Positions 45,671-58,740 are shown, counted from the first letter of the stretch. The stretch: 64,000 nt of DNA from Klebsormidium nitens (GCA_000708835.1 DF237000.1:4166-68165), one strand, 5' to 3'. The notes: generated from the sequence alone by a model not told the origin. A program made the numbers and translations.

Positions 45671-48600
45671 ATGTTTTACTCGCACCAGCTCTTGTCGAAG
45701 AAGGGACCTCTGGGTCAGATTTGGTGAGTGTGACCTTTTAACAACTGTGAGGAAGTTCCGCTTAAGGAACCAGAAGAGTAATAATTATCAGGACAGAATC
45801 AGATTGTTTGGACAAGGAGTCAGATAAATTGAGCCAGTGGTTCAGCTTAAGAAGATTTCACATGAATCGATGACTGTTCAACAGGAGCTCCATGAGCAAT
45901 GGAAGGAAGAACGATTCTCGTGACGCATATCTTGAAGCAGCCAAGGAATTTGAACGGAAGGACCAGTCTCAAAGTGTACGGCAAATGAGAACAGATCCAA
46001 ATATTTGGCTGTTTTCTGCCTCTTCTCTGGAAGGTAAGTGGGATTACACTTGTGAATGGAGACTTAATCCTAAAATTGGGTTTGCACGTGACACGTGTGC
46101 AGGATTGCGGCAACAATACAAGGGAAGATGAACAAGAAAAAAGTCGAACGGATTGATATCACGGAGATCTGGTAAGCAACTATTATGGGGTCCGTTTGCC
46201 GGTCAGAGCATAATATATGCTGCGAAGAACACCGTGTCACGATATTTATATCCCGGCAATCTTGGAACATCGACAACTACTACGCAGTGCTGCAATTAAA
46301 AAACCTCCATTTTCCACTCGCTAGACAGGATATGCTGACTCTCTTTCTGTTGAATCTCTTCCAGCACGCACATCATTGAGCCGCAAGTTCCTCTTGCCCT
46401 TAGGCTGTCAGGGATTTTGATGGGAGGCGTCGTGATTGTGTACAGTCGGAAGGTTAACATACTCCTCGGTAAGTTTCTTGACCCAAAACTTGGAATGGTG
46501 CAAGCGGTATCTGCTATCCTCTGGGCCTAACTTTACGTTCAATCACATGAATTCATCAGCTTTCAAGAGATTGCACCTCCTTTCGGTGTCTCATTCATAG
46601 CCTCTATTAAAGAGTTGTTTTGCCTTCCTGCAGATGATGCAAACGACTTCCTGGTGAGTTTGAAAAGCGCCTTGGCATCAATCTCTCGTGGTTCCCTCCA
46701 TCAAAAGCTGCAAAAATTTTCCTAGATAACTCGATTTTTGAACTTTCTGGAATGCTTCTGCAATTCTCATTTGCATGCAGATCTCAAACTCTGACTATCC
46801 TCGCGACTTGTTATTGCAGACAAAGCTCAAAAGCGTTATCGCTGCGAAGCCAGCCGATAACATCAATCTACCGAAGAATCGGCAGAGTGCCAAGTTCGAC
46901 GCCATCACTATCCAGCGTGTTGATCTAGCAGCCTTCGGAGACATCGAGAGGCTGCTTCTTCATCCGCATGGAACACAGACGCAAGAACCCCTGGTAAGCT
47001 GTCATTCTGATGATCACAAGTTGAACAGATAGGTCCCTAGGAAATCAAATGCTTATGGTGGAACTTTGCAAAGAGATAGCGCGCTCAAATTTGTCTCAGT
47101 CTGACTTCGTTTGGTGCCTTTGCGACAGGGCGAGGACTTCTTTGTCATGCCGCGTGTCGAGGCCGAGAAGGACACGTTGAGAAAACGCGAGAAGCATCAA
47201 GGTATGTGAAATTCTTCTGCGAGGCATGAAGTTAAAGTGATTCACGAGCAAAGCATCAGCCTAATGCCACAGTTTGATATACATAATGCCTCTTTCTTTT
47301 CCAGCGTGAACACGATATGATCATCTTCGCTCTTCATTTCCCTTTGCAGCTCGATCCGAAAACATCACACTCGACGAACGGCTGCCTGAAGATGCGAATG
47401 ACATGCTGAACAGGTATGCATCTCACTTTCATCTGCTTACAGCTGATGCATGTCAGCAATTTAGCACGCATTTGAAATGCAAATTTATCTTCTACGCTTC
47501 GAAGCAGGCGTGCTCTGACGAACTAAAAAGCAAGCTTATGAGATTTGGCTTACAGGAACTCACTCGAAAAGCTCAACATGCAGAGAAGAGGCAGACGACA
47601 TTCTTCCACCGCCTGACCCTATGGAGATGGACTTTCTCGCAATGCCTCAAACGGACTTCGCTGACCTGCCAGACATGCCGGACCTTCCCCTCCCCGGTAA
47701 GCAGCCAGAATTTCATGTCAGCTTCATCTGGTGCATACTCATCGCCAATCCTGTTGCCGAAATTAACAGGCGCTGTCACTTAATCTGGAGTGTAAAATTT
47801 TGCACCTTGGAATTTCACATGGGCACGCTCTTAACTTGCGCCTGAAAGCATTGCGTGCATCTTTGCAGATGACATTGCCTTTCCAGCTGGGGGACTTGAC
47901 ACAATCATGGAAGAGACGAAGCAGGAAGCGGAGGAAGAAGCAAGGTCCACGGTAATCGATGTCCCTTCTTGACACCCTTCAGTATACTCGCCATGCTAAA
48001 GCGGAGTGTTTCCTGTATCCCTGTTGGAAAATGTCCTGTTTACAATCCTTGCGAGGATCTTACAAATATCCTCAGATGGTGGCTGATGCAATTGCTGCGT
48101 CACTCTGATCCAACGAAGCTTATCCCATGCAGCCTCCTGACCTGAAGACTCCGACAAAGCCGAAGCGCGCCAGGCGAGGGAGGAAGCGCCAGGTTTTCAT
48201 CGACGAGATCACAGAAGTACCCGCTCCGGAGTTTGACAGGTGGCTGAAGGATTCATCGGAGTTGGTCGGGCGGGGAAAGAAGGTAAGAGACGGTGTCTTT
48301 GCTTGCTTCCGGAGGTTCCTGAGAAGACCTGACAACTGAAGCTTGTCTCCTTTCAGTGACATCTGTATATCTACGAAATTTCCGAGCTTGCACGATCCTG
48401 CTAACCTTCGCATATGTCTTTCAGAAGTTGCTGAATGTAAGATAGAAAATGCAAATCAAATCTTTGAACTTTTCACCATGCAGCGCCGCGTCAGGACCGA
48501 GCTGGCAACCATCAACAAGCTTTTCCGGCTGCCGTGCACCATGCTAAGAAGGAACATCCACGGAGAGCCGATCAGCGACTGGTCCCCCGAGCTGCTGACA

Positions 48601-51328
48601 ATCTTTGAAGAACGGATCAACACGAGGGATGCCGTCAAGCTTGAGAAGAAGAAGCGGAGCACAGGCGCAGGTGTTATGCAGGAGGAAGGCGAAGGTAAGC
48701 TTCGTTCATGTTTCCGCATACCGGGCACATACTTCCCTGCAGGGACAGAAAGAAAGGATCACACTCCATACATATGTTTGACCCATTAAACTTTCGTCAT
48801 CTGAGGCCTGTTCAAAATGTGCTGATGGGGCTAAGGATATGCTGAAATGTTTGATATTCCTCTTCTGCAGAGCTGGAGGAAGAAGCGCAGAACACACAAG
48901 CAAGAGCCGAACCAGAGACGTTCTTCGAAGGAGGAGACTTCGTCGACTTCCCAGCACCGGACATGCAAGACATCGACTTCGTAAGAGCGCGTTTTCTCAA
49001 AAGTTACTTCATTTACTAACAAAAGCGGACCAGAAAGCAAGGATAGCAATAGCTTTGTATTCGTAGACATGAAAGACTAACTGTGTCAGTGGAGAACCAC
49101 TCAAACGGGCGCGCTTTTGCAGCTTCCACAGTTCCGGCCCCTGCCTGCAAGTAACAGATTTCGGAATGAGATTACCAGCGGCGCGTTTTGTCGTGCAGCC
49201 CCTGCCAGACAACGAGGAGTTTGGCTCCGTCGAGAAGCTTCGTGCTGCGCTGAAGACTCCTGCCAGCAATCCGGACGACGGCTTCGGGGATTTCACACCC
49301 ATACGGCCTGGTGAGCCTGTCTCCGTAACCATGCATCATAAGGTGTCTGACCGCCTGCTGTATCCTGCTGGAAAACCGTTTCCTAATTCTCGTGCTCTTT
49401 GAATCTGGAATTTGCGCAAAGAACAAAGGAAAATTGTAAGTGATTTGGTATTTGGGTTTCGTTTCCTTGCGTGCAGGTCTCGGCCAAGTTGACGGCAGCG
49501 CTCGTTCAAAGCTGAGCAAGCAATCGGGCGCCTCATCGCGGTCTGGCCGGCTCGCCATGGACGACGACGTCGACGCTCCAACTACGGGAAAGTGAGTGCA
49601 GGCGCCTTTTGTAACTAGGTGAAGGGAAAAGATAGTCGGTCTTACTCGCTCGATCTCCCGGGGTTAGGCTTTCCGCGCGCTCTGGCTGTGCGTGCCAGCC
49701 AAGAAGGGTTAAGAAGAGGTGCTTTGCTTTTCAGGGTTTCTGAAAACCTTGTCCCACGCGTTTCTTTCCGTCTGTGCGTTCCGTTTAGAGTCTGGTGCAG
49801 ATTGAAGTCCTCATTCCCACTGCTTTTCCATTCTTTGTAACAAAGCTCTCTGTCCAAACCCTCTACGCAGGTCCAGACGAGCGCAGCGCCTGTCAGAGGT
49901 TCTCAGCCAAGCGGGCATCTCGCCTGCGCTCAACGGTCCGTTTGGGGGCGACATGCTACCTGACATCGACGGCGAGTCTCCGGGACAGCAGCGACTTCAG
50001 GAGGCACTTTCCATGCAAGCCAGTAAGTCGAAAAGCAGCCCTAGGGCATGTATCGCGGAGGTCCGACTCCAGGGAGTTGTCCGAAATAATCCAAAAGAGT
50101 TCTTTTGAAGGCTTGCTACCGACAAACGGTCGTTTTCACGTGTTTTGATGGGAACCTTGCAAGCTCACTGTTTTCTTTTGTTATTTTCTTTTTCTTTCCC
50201 AGAAAAAAAGTTGTCAGGGCGCCTCTCTGTATAACCTTGTTGAGTAAACAGCCTAGCTCGCTTCTGAAAAGGTGCCTCCGAAGCAAAGCCACCGACGTCC
50301 TCCTCGCAGGTCTGTTGGAAGAAACGGCACCTGTCACGCAGGCACGTTACGTCCACGATGCCATCGATCGCGTCACTTCAAACGTCATGAAGTGAGTTTC
50401 TTGCATTACGCGCCCGCTCAAACTGTCCTCTGGTATCCACGTTCCCGCTTTATTTTCCTAAGGAGATCACAACTAAGCCTCTTTCTGAGTCGGACAGCCA
50501 ACCACCTTCACTGACGCTCTCTTGAGGCACCTCTACAGTGATGCGCTCGCTTGCGTATTCTGGGTGCGATCAGCAAGCCAAGAAAGTACCTTTCCCTGCT
50601 GCAGTGACTCTGGGGAGCTTGAAGCCTCTTAAGAAACACGTTCAGCACCAACTAGAGTAGCCACTTTTTCACGGCTTGTCATGTATGTACTCGTTAAAAT
50701 CTGAAGCCGCGTTCTTCTCTTGGATCAGCTACATGCGCGAGCAGTTCGACGCAGAGCAGGAGAAGCAGGAGGAGCCCCACCTGTCCATGGATGAGATGAC
50801 CAGAGGCCTCGACCGAACCCAGGCCGCCCGGTTCTTCTACCAGGTCTGCGGTAGGTGACCGTACGTCGACAAGCGTCAGCTCTGGCTTGTTCAGCGTCCT
50901 GGCAATTCATCCAAAAGACTGCTCATTTCACTTGATAATAACGTCCGACAGCAGGAGCGTGTCCTAAACCAGCTTTGAATCTTTCAGTCTCCAACGATGG
51001 GGGATCTTGAACATGGTCAAGATGATAGTCACTACTGTGGAAATTGGCTGCTTCTTCATGGTAAAAAGCTGAGAAAAGCTCTACTGATAAAGTTGAACGA
51101 AAAGGATGTGGGTAGTATGCTCTCTACGTTTGACAGTCTCCCACCCCCTTGAGCGGAAACCGTGACAGATAGTCCTTGTAGTGGTCCTGCAAACGGACTT
51201 GAAGCTTGTTCATTCACTGACCTTGGCGCTCGTGGCACTCTGCAGTCATGACATCGAACCGCTTTCTCAAGGTCGAGCAAGCAGAGCCATACGGGGACAT
51301 CTTGATGCTTAGAAGTAGGTTGCTGTAG
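45671..51328 (+). CDS. REC8: Meiotic cohesin kleisin REC8, 18 exons, 642 aa
   Basis: Kleisin that bridges the SMC1/SMC3 heads and holds sister chromatids together in meiosis until separase cuts it. Exons (approximate by one base): 45671-45723, 46103-46171, 46365-46468, 46634-46653, 46781-46993, 47129-47201, 47350-47413, 47584-47696, 47869-47951, 48133-48282, 48484-48694, 48871-48980, 49199-49310, 49477-49591, 49871-50022, 50310-50391, 50729-50850, 51246-51328. The N-terminal domain carries MFYSHQLLSKKGPLGQIW, then VERIDITEIC and LRLSGILMGGVVIVYSRKV. The last of these is the REC8 version and not the RAD21 'LLLGVVRIYSRKV' version. The C-terminal winged helix (ARFFYQVCVMTSNRFLKVEQAEPYGDI, in two exons) binds the SMC1 head. 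The middle is acidic and disordered, where separase sites are expected. Exon 4 is only 20 bases. The best-matched relatives from memory are plant REC8/SYN1. Confidence 0.92.
46634..46653 (+). other. 20-base microexon of REC8
   Basis: The bases 'atgatgcaaacgacttcctg' lie between a CTGCAG acceptor and a GTGAGT donor. They restore the frame between exons 3 and 5 and encode the DDANDFL part of the conserved kleisin N-domain (first Asp shared with exon 3). Confidence 0.8.
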
Positions 51329-51968
51329 TGTTAGTCAGATTGCACACGCGCAGCTGGTTGAGGCTAGCTTTCGTGTCAAAACCACCTACTAAACGATTGA
51401 GAATGAATGGGTTACAGTACCGTACTGAAAGTGTTTCTTGAATCATGAGCAGGATGCTACCCAAAAGAGGGAAGAGAGAAAGCCTCCCTGACAAGTGCAA
51501 ATATTGAGCCAATGAAGTATAAATGCTACGCCAGCGATGGAGACTTCGATTCCACGCTTGATTCACACGTCTTTGGCGGATGTAATCCGGCCGGCAGCGA
51601 TGACAATCCACGCACTGAAATACTTCTCCCAGGACTTTGGCAAGCCTTGCCCGGCAGCGTCGGCTCTGCAGCGCGGGAGCCAGGCCGGAGCCGCTTCATG
51701 TCACTCAGCGTGCGGCCGCCCGCGCTTCTGCTAAGGGGGCCCGCGGCCGGACGCCATGCGCGCGCTTATTTTCTGATTGCCGAATCCGCGGCCGCCTCGG
51801 CGGTCGCGCCCAGACTTCGAAACTTTCATGAAGCTGCTGCAGAGTCCAGACTGCAGACTCAGTCTTCTCTTACCATTTCAATTTGCCAGCGTTTGATCAT
51901 TTGTCCTGTGCTACAAAAAGCAGCTACTTATAATTATCAATCCGGAGCTCCTGCAAGAGGAGGGGCTG
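51329..51968. promoter_or_regulatory. Upstream region of the tryptophan aminotransferase gene with a GC-rich island
   Basis: Between REC8 and the next start codon. It contains a GC-rich block near 51640-51810 with several CG-rich palindromes (two 'gcggccgc'). Possibly promoter-associated; no gene seen. Confidence 0.35.
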
Positions 51969-54900
51969 ATGATGAAAGCTGAGGATGGCCCTGGTGGGGC
52001 CGCTCGCGCTTTCACAAAGCATGACGTGTCGGGTGGCGTGCATTTGGAAAGAGGGCCCAACTCAGCCCCTGCGGACAGCACGGACTTGCGATCAGAAGAT
52101 CTAGAACAACCAATGTACCCCAGGTCTTTTGAATCCAGCGCCGATGTTTCTAACCTCAGCAAACGAGCCCCCTGGTGGAGTAGATGGAGGACGTCTGGAA
52201 GCTGGCAAAAGGTATCCACTTCTGAAAAGGAACCGAGCCCTCAAGCCCGGGGACCCCACGGACCGAGCAGAGGGTCCAAGCTTCTCGCAAGCGTGGCGGG
52301 CGCTTCAGTCATTGTCAATCTAGTCTTGCTGATGTTGTTGCTGGTAGCTTCGGGGCTCTGGCATGTGACGTCCGGTGGGGGGATAGCTTTGCTCGGAAGC
52401 TGGGCGGTCGACGAAGCGAGCACCGTGTTGGCTGCAGAATCATTCGTTTGTTCGGGGCGAGGGGTGCGGTATGCAGACACGACCGGGGACGGCTGCGAGT
52501 GTGACCAGTGCTATCACGGCCTGGACTGCTCGGAGCTCATGTCAAACTGCTCCGTGGATCTCAGCAGGTATGCCCAAAGATCTCTGCATTGTTTTTGGAA
52601 CCTAAAATCCTTCTTTCAGTATCAGCTGGTATTTGCGCCCCACTGACTGTTGAATTACTGACTCTGGGTGGTTATAACCTGCCGGAACCCCGCAAAAAAG
52701 GGTTGAAGATAGGAGGAACTCTGGTGATGATGGAGGTCCATGTTGTGAATCACAAGCAGTGGGAAGGTGTTATGAGAAAGAAACAAACAATCACCCGTGC
52801 TTGGAAATAGAGTGATGCATTTACTTCTATTGTTCGGGCTTTACTTTCTCAAAAGAGATCTCTTCATCAGCTCGTTAGCGAACTTGACCTTCGTCTCTGC
52901 ACGTCGCTGCTCATGCCTCATCTTTCAGATCTTTGAGGTCTGTTGTTGACAGCGTGAATTGGTGCGCAATTCCGGTGGGTGCGTAAGCCTGGTTTCATGA
53001 AAAGCGCTCTGCCTGAAGTCATGGGTGCAACTATTGTCTGATCCTGCTTTCAAAGTACAAGACAGAAGGAGCGCATCCGTGATGGGCTGTAACAGGCATT
53101 CTAATCCCCCAGTTCATTGTCCACTCAGCCTAGTTGGAGCTCGGAGAATCTAGACAGGAACCAAGAGAGCAATAAAATATGAAAGCAGACTCTGAACCTT
53201 CCCAGGAAAGACTGAACGGAAACTGATACTACAAATGGAGACTCAGGCAAAAATCTACCCCTTCACTGCAGCGGCACCCCGACTCTGTTCCAAGATTACT
53301 GGACGGCAAACCTCGAAGCAAGCGCTGCCTTCATTCCGGGGAACTTCCGCCTCGGCTACTCGGACGGCAATCTGGAGGGGCTGGAAAGCGCGGTCCGAAA
53401 ACTGCATGCAACTGTGGGGAATGTCAACATGGACGGCCGACAGCTGGTGATGTCAGCGGGGTCAACACAAATGATCTTTGGGCTGCTGTATGCGATAAGC
53501 GCCGTGAACAGGGAGAACGGTTTCCAGGGGAAGACGGCGGTGACGTCAGCGCCACCATACTATAACGTGAGCGGTTTACAGTGTGTGTCCTCTTCTTCTT
53601 CCGCTCGAAGATGCGTGTCTTCTTTTTCCACGCCTTTCTTTACTGGAGTTTCTTAGCCGTTCTTTCTCTCCGTCCTCCTCCCATTTGACCAGTTACAAGA
53701 CCAGCATGACACTGATCAAAAGTAGGTTGACCATGACGTCAGCAACCCTGTACTATACTGTGGGAGGCAAGCGAGTTTGAGTCGAATTCTGCCTGCGACC
53801 GGCAATCACTTTATGCTCAGACAAGGAGTAGAGGCAATTCCAGGCTTTCAATCGGATCCCATATGACATCTGCCTGTATTGCGCATGTCGCAGTTGCCTG
53901 GCTTGTTTGCGCGTTGCTTCTCGAAGCCATCTTGGGCAGACTCAAATCAATGCCGTTGGTGCCTGACAAAAACGCATGTTCAAGGCTTGTCCCAGCTTTT
54001 GAAATGATTGCGTGGGCTTTTCTCAGGAAGTGGAGGCAGTCCAATCAGGAAGCTGAAGCGGACTCCTAGTTATCCAATTGGCCGCAAGTATCTCTTGACG
54101 AACTAAATTCTTGTTCTAGTGTGTGATAAAAGCTTCTGAAGGTTGTCGGGTCCAATAGATTTTAGTGGTGGCGACGAGCATGTACATTAGGAGACGCTAC
54201 TTTTTCTGTGGCTTCTTCCACCTCTTCGGTGTGGGTTTATTCCTCCTCCAGTATCCGTTTGTAAGAGAACAATGGGGCTTGAGCATCGAAGGCCGTGAGA
54301 GTTGCTCGACTCTTTCAAGGAAGGGCGAGTAGATTTGTTGTCGTGCTGCAATTTTCATTTTCAAGACCACGTTCAGGAGGGAAGGAATTCTGATGCTGGG
54401 TCCGCCGGAAACCACGCGTAAGGCCTGCTCCTAAATCAGCTGCCAGGTGCATCTGGCGCGACCAGTCGATTCAGCCGCTCTTTGTCTCAGCTTTCCAGTT
54501 ATCGGCACCTTATTTTGGACCTGACGCCCACCGACTGCCAAGGCTCGAACCACTTCAAGCTTTCTGCTGAACCCTGATCGTTTATCCGTCGCTTTCCCCC
54601 TCCCCAGCTGTACTCGTACGGGACAAAGATGGAGAGTTCCGAGCTCTTCGAGTGGCGCGCCTACGCTGACGTCATCAACGCGTCAGCACCCAGTATCAAC
54701 TTCGTCGTGAGCCCGAACAACCCCGACGGGCGCTTGGGGGATCCGGAGTTTCCGCCGCCCTCGGTTGCGATCCACGACTTCGCTTACTACTGGCCGCACT
54801 TCACGGCGATCACTGCGGAGGCGGATTATGACGTCATGCTGTTTACGCTGTCCAAGGTGTCGGGCCACGCGGGGTCTCGCGTTGGGTGAGAAGCAATCTC

Positions 54901-57278
54901 ACTTTCTTATGGTTTCAGGGTTTTAGAGTTTTAGGGTCTTTGGGTATTTAGCTATCTACTGGTTGCTTGTGACACACCTGAGGCCTGCCAAACCGGACAG
55001 ATGGGTTTTCAAAGAACTCCGATTGAGCAGGCTCGACGCGTTCAATAATTGCTAAGTCGAGTCAGATTTATGATGAACCATTTATACCTTCCTCTCAAGC
55101 CAACTGTACTCGACCTTATAGTGCAGATATTGTACGTTAAAGCTCGGTCTGGAGGCCTATCTGCGGTAGTCCCTAAGCGTCGGTACCTCCTTTCTTTGAC
55201 CGATGCACATCAGAAGAAACTTCAGGACTCGGCTTTTACCCGGAACGCCAGGGTAGCGGACTTTCTTTGACTTAGCCTTCAAGTTTCCCCGCATCATCTG
55301 CCGCTATACGCATAAGCTCCAAAACGTCACCTGAACCTCAAAGCTGACCTCAAACCCTTCGAACTTGCAGATGGGTTTGGCTAAGGAACGCCAGAATACC
55401 GGAAGTCCTTTGACTATACCTCTCCGTCTGCAGTATAACCGTGTCACGAGACTCCTCTTTTCCAGGACGTAAATGTATCCTTAACCAACTGCTTAATCCC
55501 TTACTTGACCGTGACCTTTGACGCCAATTTTGCAGGTGGGTTTGGCTAAGGGACGCCAGGTCAGCGGAGGTTCTTCGACTATACCTTATGATCCACAGCT
55601 TCACGATGTCACTCAACTTGTACGTTCTAGAATGTAACCTCAGTCTTAACCCTGACCGTAACCCATCCATCTTCGCAGGTGGGTTTGGCTAAGGGACGCC
55701 AGGTTAGCGGAGGTTCTTCGACTATACCTTATGATCCACAGCATTACTATGTCACACGAGTCCCAGTACCGCGCGATCAAGCTCATTTCCGCGATCACTG
55801 ACGGGTATGCAAGCGCCGCCGAGCGCACTGCGAGCCTCACGGGGTTCACGCCGCAAGCAGGTGAGGTTGACGTCAGCGAATGCGATGGAACGCATTGCTT
55901 TGTTTGCTACAGAGGTGTGCTTCTTTGCAAGTCGTCCTAGGGTCTGGGTATTCGAGCGCTTCTTAGCTTGACATGAAGGCAGGGGGAGTTCAGCTGCCGT
56001 TTTACGAAAATCAGTGGAATTTATTGGACTGCTTTCAACGAATTGATTCCACTCTGAACTCATCGCATCTAGACCTGACATGCGTCCCACTCCATCGTTC
56101 TTTTGCAATTTCGTTCCGGTTTCACCAACCTGCGGGCCGGGTACCTTTATCTGGCCTCTGTAAGCGATTCAAAAAGTCCTGCTTTGTAAACTACTATGCT
56201 AATCACTTAAACGAAGACTATTTGATGAAAGTAAACAACTCGGTGCTCTCATTATTGTGGGCGTTCCCCCTCCCCTGACCGCCACGTGTCGTCCTCCCAT
56301 TTGCAGCCGCTGCCGAGGGGCGCCTGTTCCACTTCGCGAAGCTCGTGATGCAGAATAGGTGGGACAGACTGCACTCCGTGTTGGGAACGACGGGGACCGA
56401 TTCTCAAACGAGAGTCACCATTCAGGCGTTGCCGCCCGCAGCTTCCTGCGGGTTCTTCCAGCAAACCGTCACTCCTTCCCCTGGTGAGGTTTAACACTTT
56501 TTCTGCGGGTTGAGTGTTGATCAAGGCATCCCCTTGGTAAGAAAGAACAGACCTTTTTCCTAGCAACCCTGCTAGTAAGGTGGAGGTTTGAGTCAGTTAG
56601 TTTACTGGAAATATTGAGTGGGATCCACTACTGTAATTTCGCTGGCTCTAAAGACCAGCAAGTGGCTCGGAAGTCAACCGTAGGTTCTTGTTGAACGAAC
56701 TGTCCACGGTGTTGAGAAGGGTACCTGCGACGAGATCTTAGTTCTATGCAAAGCTTGACCTTGGGTGATGACGCCCCGCCTAGTGCGAAATTCCAAGCAG
56801 TAGTATGGTCTTTTTACATGGTCCTGCGGTTGCCAGACAGCTAACGCTGACTTTGGTGTGGGCTTGGCAGTCGATGATCCGACGTTTAGGATCAGCCGAG
56901 ATTAATGTGGGTTCAGAGCCTTCCCTGTACGACACACCTCTATCGCCGATATTGAAAAGTAAACCCGCTTCGCCTTGTCTCACTGCTTTTGACCCCACCG
57001 AAGCTTCGCGACCAAGCCTTTCCGAAAGCACTAGCTCTTCCCGCTTATGACTTTCCAATACGTCACTCACAAAATTGTCGCTTGCAGCCTATGCGTATTT
57101 GCACTGCCGCTTGGCCACCGATCCAGACTGCTTCGAGCTTCTTCGCGCGAACGGGATCGTTGGACGTCCGGGTGTGGTTTTCGGAGGCGATAGTTCATTC
57201 GTACGGCTCAGCTTGCTCGGTCGAGAAAGCGACTTTGTATTGACGCTCGAGCGATTGAAGACCATTGCCGAATCATGA
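51969..57278 (+). CDS. TAR: EGF/alliinase-type tryptophan aminotransferase-related protein (TAA/TAR), 6 exons, 573 aa
   Basis: Predicted pyridoxal-phosphate aminotransferase. TAA1/TAR enzymes convert L-tryptophan to indole-3-pyruvate, the first step of auxin synthesis; alliinases of the same family cleave S-alkyl-cysteine sulfoxides. Exons: 51969-52567, 53272-53566, 54608-54885, 55679-55860, 56307-56483, 57088-57278; phases agree. A long N-terminus leads to a membrane helix at about 104-130 (IVNLVLLMLLLVASGLW). A Cys-rich EGF/alliinase segment follows at about 158-197 (CSGRGVRYADTTGDGCECDQC), then the catalytic domain. Visible motifs: SAGSTQMIFGLLYA, SPNNPDG near 333-339, HDFAYYWP, and LFTLSKVSGHAGSRVGW, in which Lys381 is the expected PLP-binding lysine. 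A signal-anchor in the ER or secretory system with a luminal catalytic part is inferred. The presence of the EGF part favours the TAR2/alliinase branch; substrate cannot be settled from sequence alone. Confidence 0.9.
55355..55765 (+). repeat. Three copies of the TAR exon 4 start with acceptor
   Basis: The real exon 4 start (55679, 'gtgggtttggctaaggga') and the following 'cgccaggttagcggaggtt' are preceded by copies near 55370 and 55535, at spacings of about 145-165 bp. The copy at 55535 keeps the acceptor and is almost identical for about 70 bases, through 'ttatgatccacagc'. It encodes nearly the same peptide, so it could compete for splicing. Confidence 0.93.
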
Positions 57279-58386
57279 CTGTTTGATGCGCACTGAAATT
57301 GTAGACTTACACTATTGTACAAAGCTATCAGCCTAGGTTAAACACAGGCAATGTACCCTGCGGTAACTCCCCCTACAATAGTTGTAGTGTACACTCAGGT
57401 CATGCTGCAATATATAAGAGCCCGTGTAAAATTAAGTCCATCATTTGTTTGAAAGCATGATTGCAGATCGAAGAAGGTTATAGTCAGAAGCGTCTCGGAT
57501 GACCCTTAAGAAATTCGAGAACCATGGCTGGGTCGTTCGCATCTCGAGGCTAGAGGCCTACTTTCAAGTTTAAGGTCTTTCAATTGAGCCTCTATAATAT
57601 TAGCACCTGCTGTGTCGAATCAGCTTGTGCTTAATTCAAATTATTTGGGCAATGCTGATTCGATTCACTGAAAATGCATCGGAATGGAAGCAGATTCTAG
57701 AACTGACTCTGAGCTCATGGCAAGCAATGAGGCTGGGGCCGGGCTTCTATCACTTGCAATCAAGTGCTCGTTTCCCGACTTATGCATCCGAAATAACCAG
57801 CTTAATCAGTCGGAGCGAACTCTAGCAAACGTGAGGCCGCCTGCTATGCATGCCAGTGTGAATGATCGATGGCGCAGGCCGCATATAACAGCTCGCGCTA
57901 GAAGATGCTTTCTTGTCGGCTGGAGGGTAAAAGCATTTGAAGCACTTCAAACCCCAGTCCCCAAAACCTCACATTCACTTACGTTACAGAAAATTCATCC
58001 AAATCAAGCCACTCAAATCGCGCGATGAGCCGCGGGGCTCAGGCGCGCGCGCCCAAGTTGCTAGCCAATATATGGTGCCGCGCGATCGGGGACGGTGATC
58101 GACACTACAGGGTTACGGGCTTGCGAAACAGCCGCGGGTGCAACACACATATTCCATAGGATATCAGCATGTCATATGGCAGAGTAAGATCACTGGCCTA
58201 ATTATGGAACTGTCGATCACGTAGACCAATGAGCTGGGCCATACCGCGAACAGTAATCGGATCGCTTGATCCAGTTATACTAATTGATCTTAGTTTTAAT
58301 AATAGGTGACATAGTGACCAGTGATTAACAACCCCCTAAATCCGTGGCGCACAAAAGTGGGCATACGGTAATACGGGCCTGCGAGC

Positions 58387-58406
58387 GCCGCACACCAGTG
58401 TGCGGC
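58387..58406. repeat. Perfect palindrome, 9-bp arms
   Basis: Arms 'gccgcacac' and 'gtgtgcggc' with a 2-base spacer. The same motif recurs in decayed form at 58981-58996 ('cacacagtgtgcggct'). Confidence 0.85.
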
Positions 58407-58740
58407 TGCCCTCGAAAAGTGCCGCACACTTTCTGCTGGGTTGAGCCAGAACGTGGCCACTAACTTGAGCCCACTGCCCAGGGTCGCTGAGGCTTGGTTT
58501 CGGCCGGGTCCATTTCTTAACCTGTCTAACCTGCGAGAAAAATGCGCCAGCTAGGATGCTTGTTGCGCGCACTTATAAGTAGCACGTCATAGCCTTCTGG
58601 GGTTTCCAAAGGCCTTCTGTACATATGTGCAAGCTGACGGTACATTAAAGCATGTGGGTCAGCACTATAAGCAGTGGCTTATTGCCCAGTAAGGGAAGCC
58701 TACTTATATAGCAGTTGTCTTCAAAGGCACGTCGATGTGG

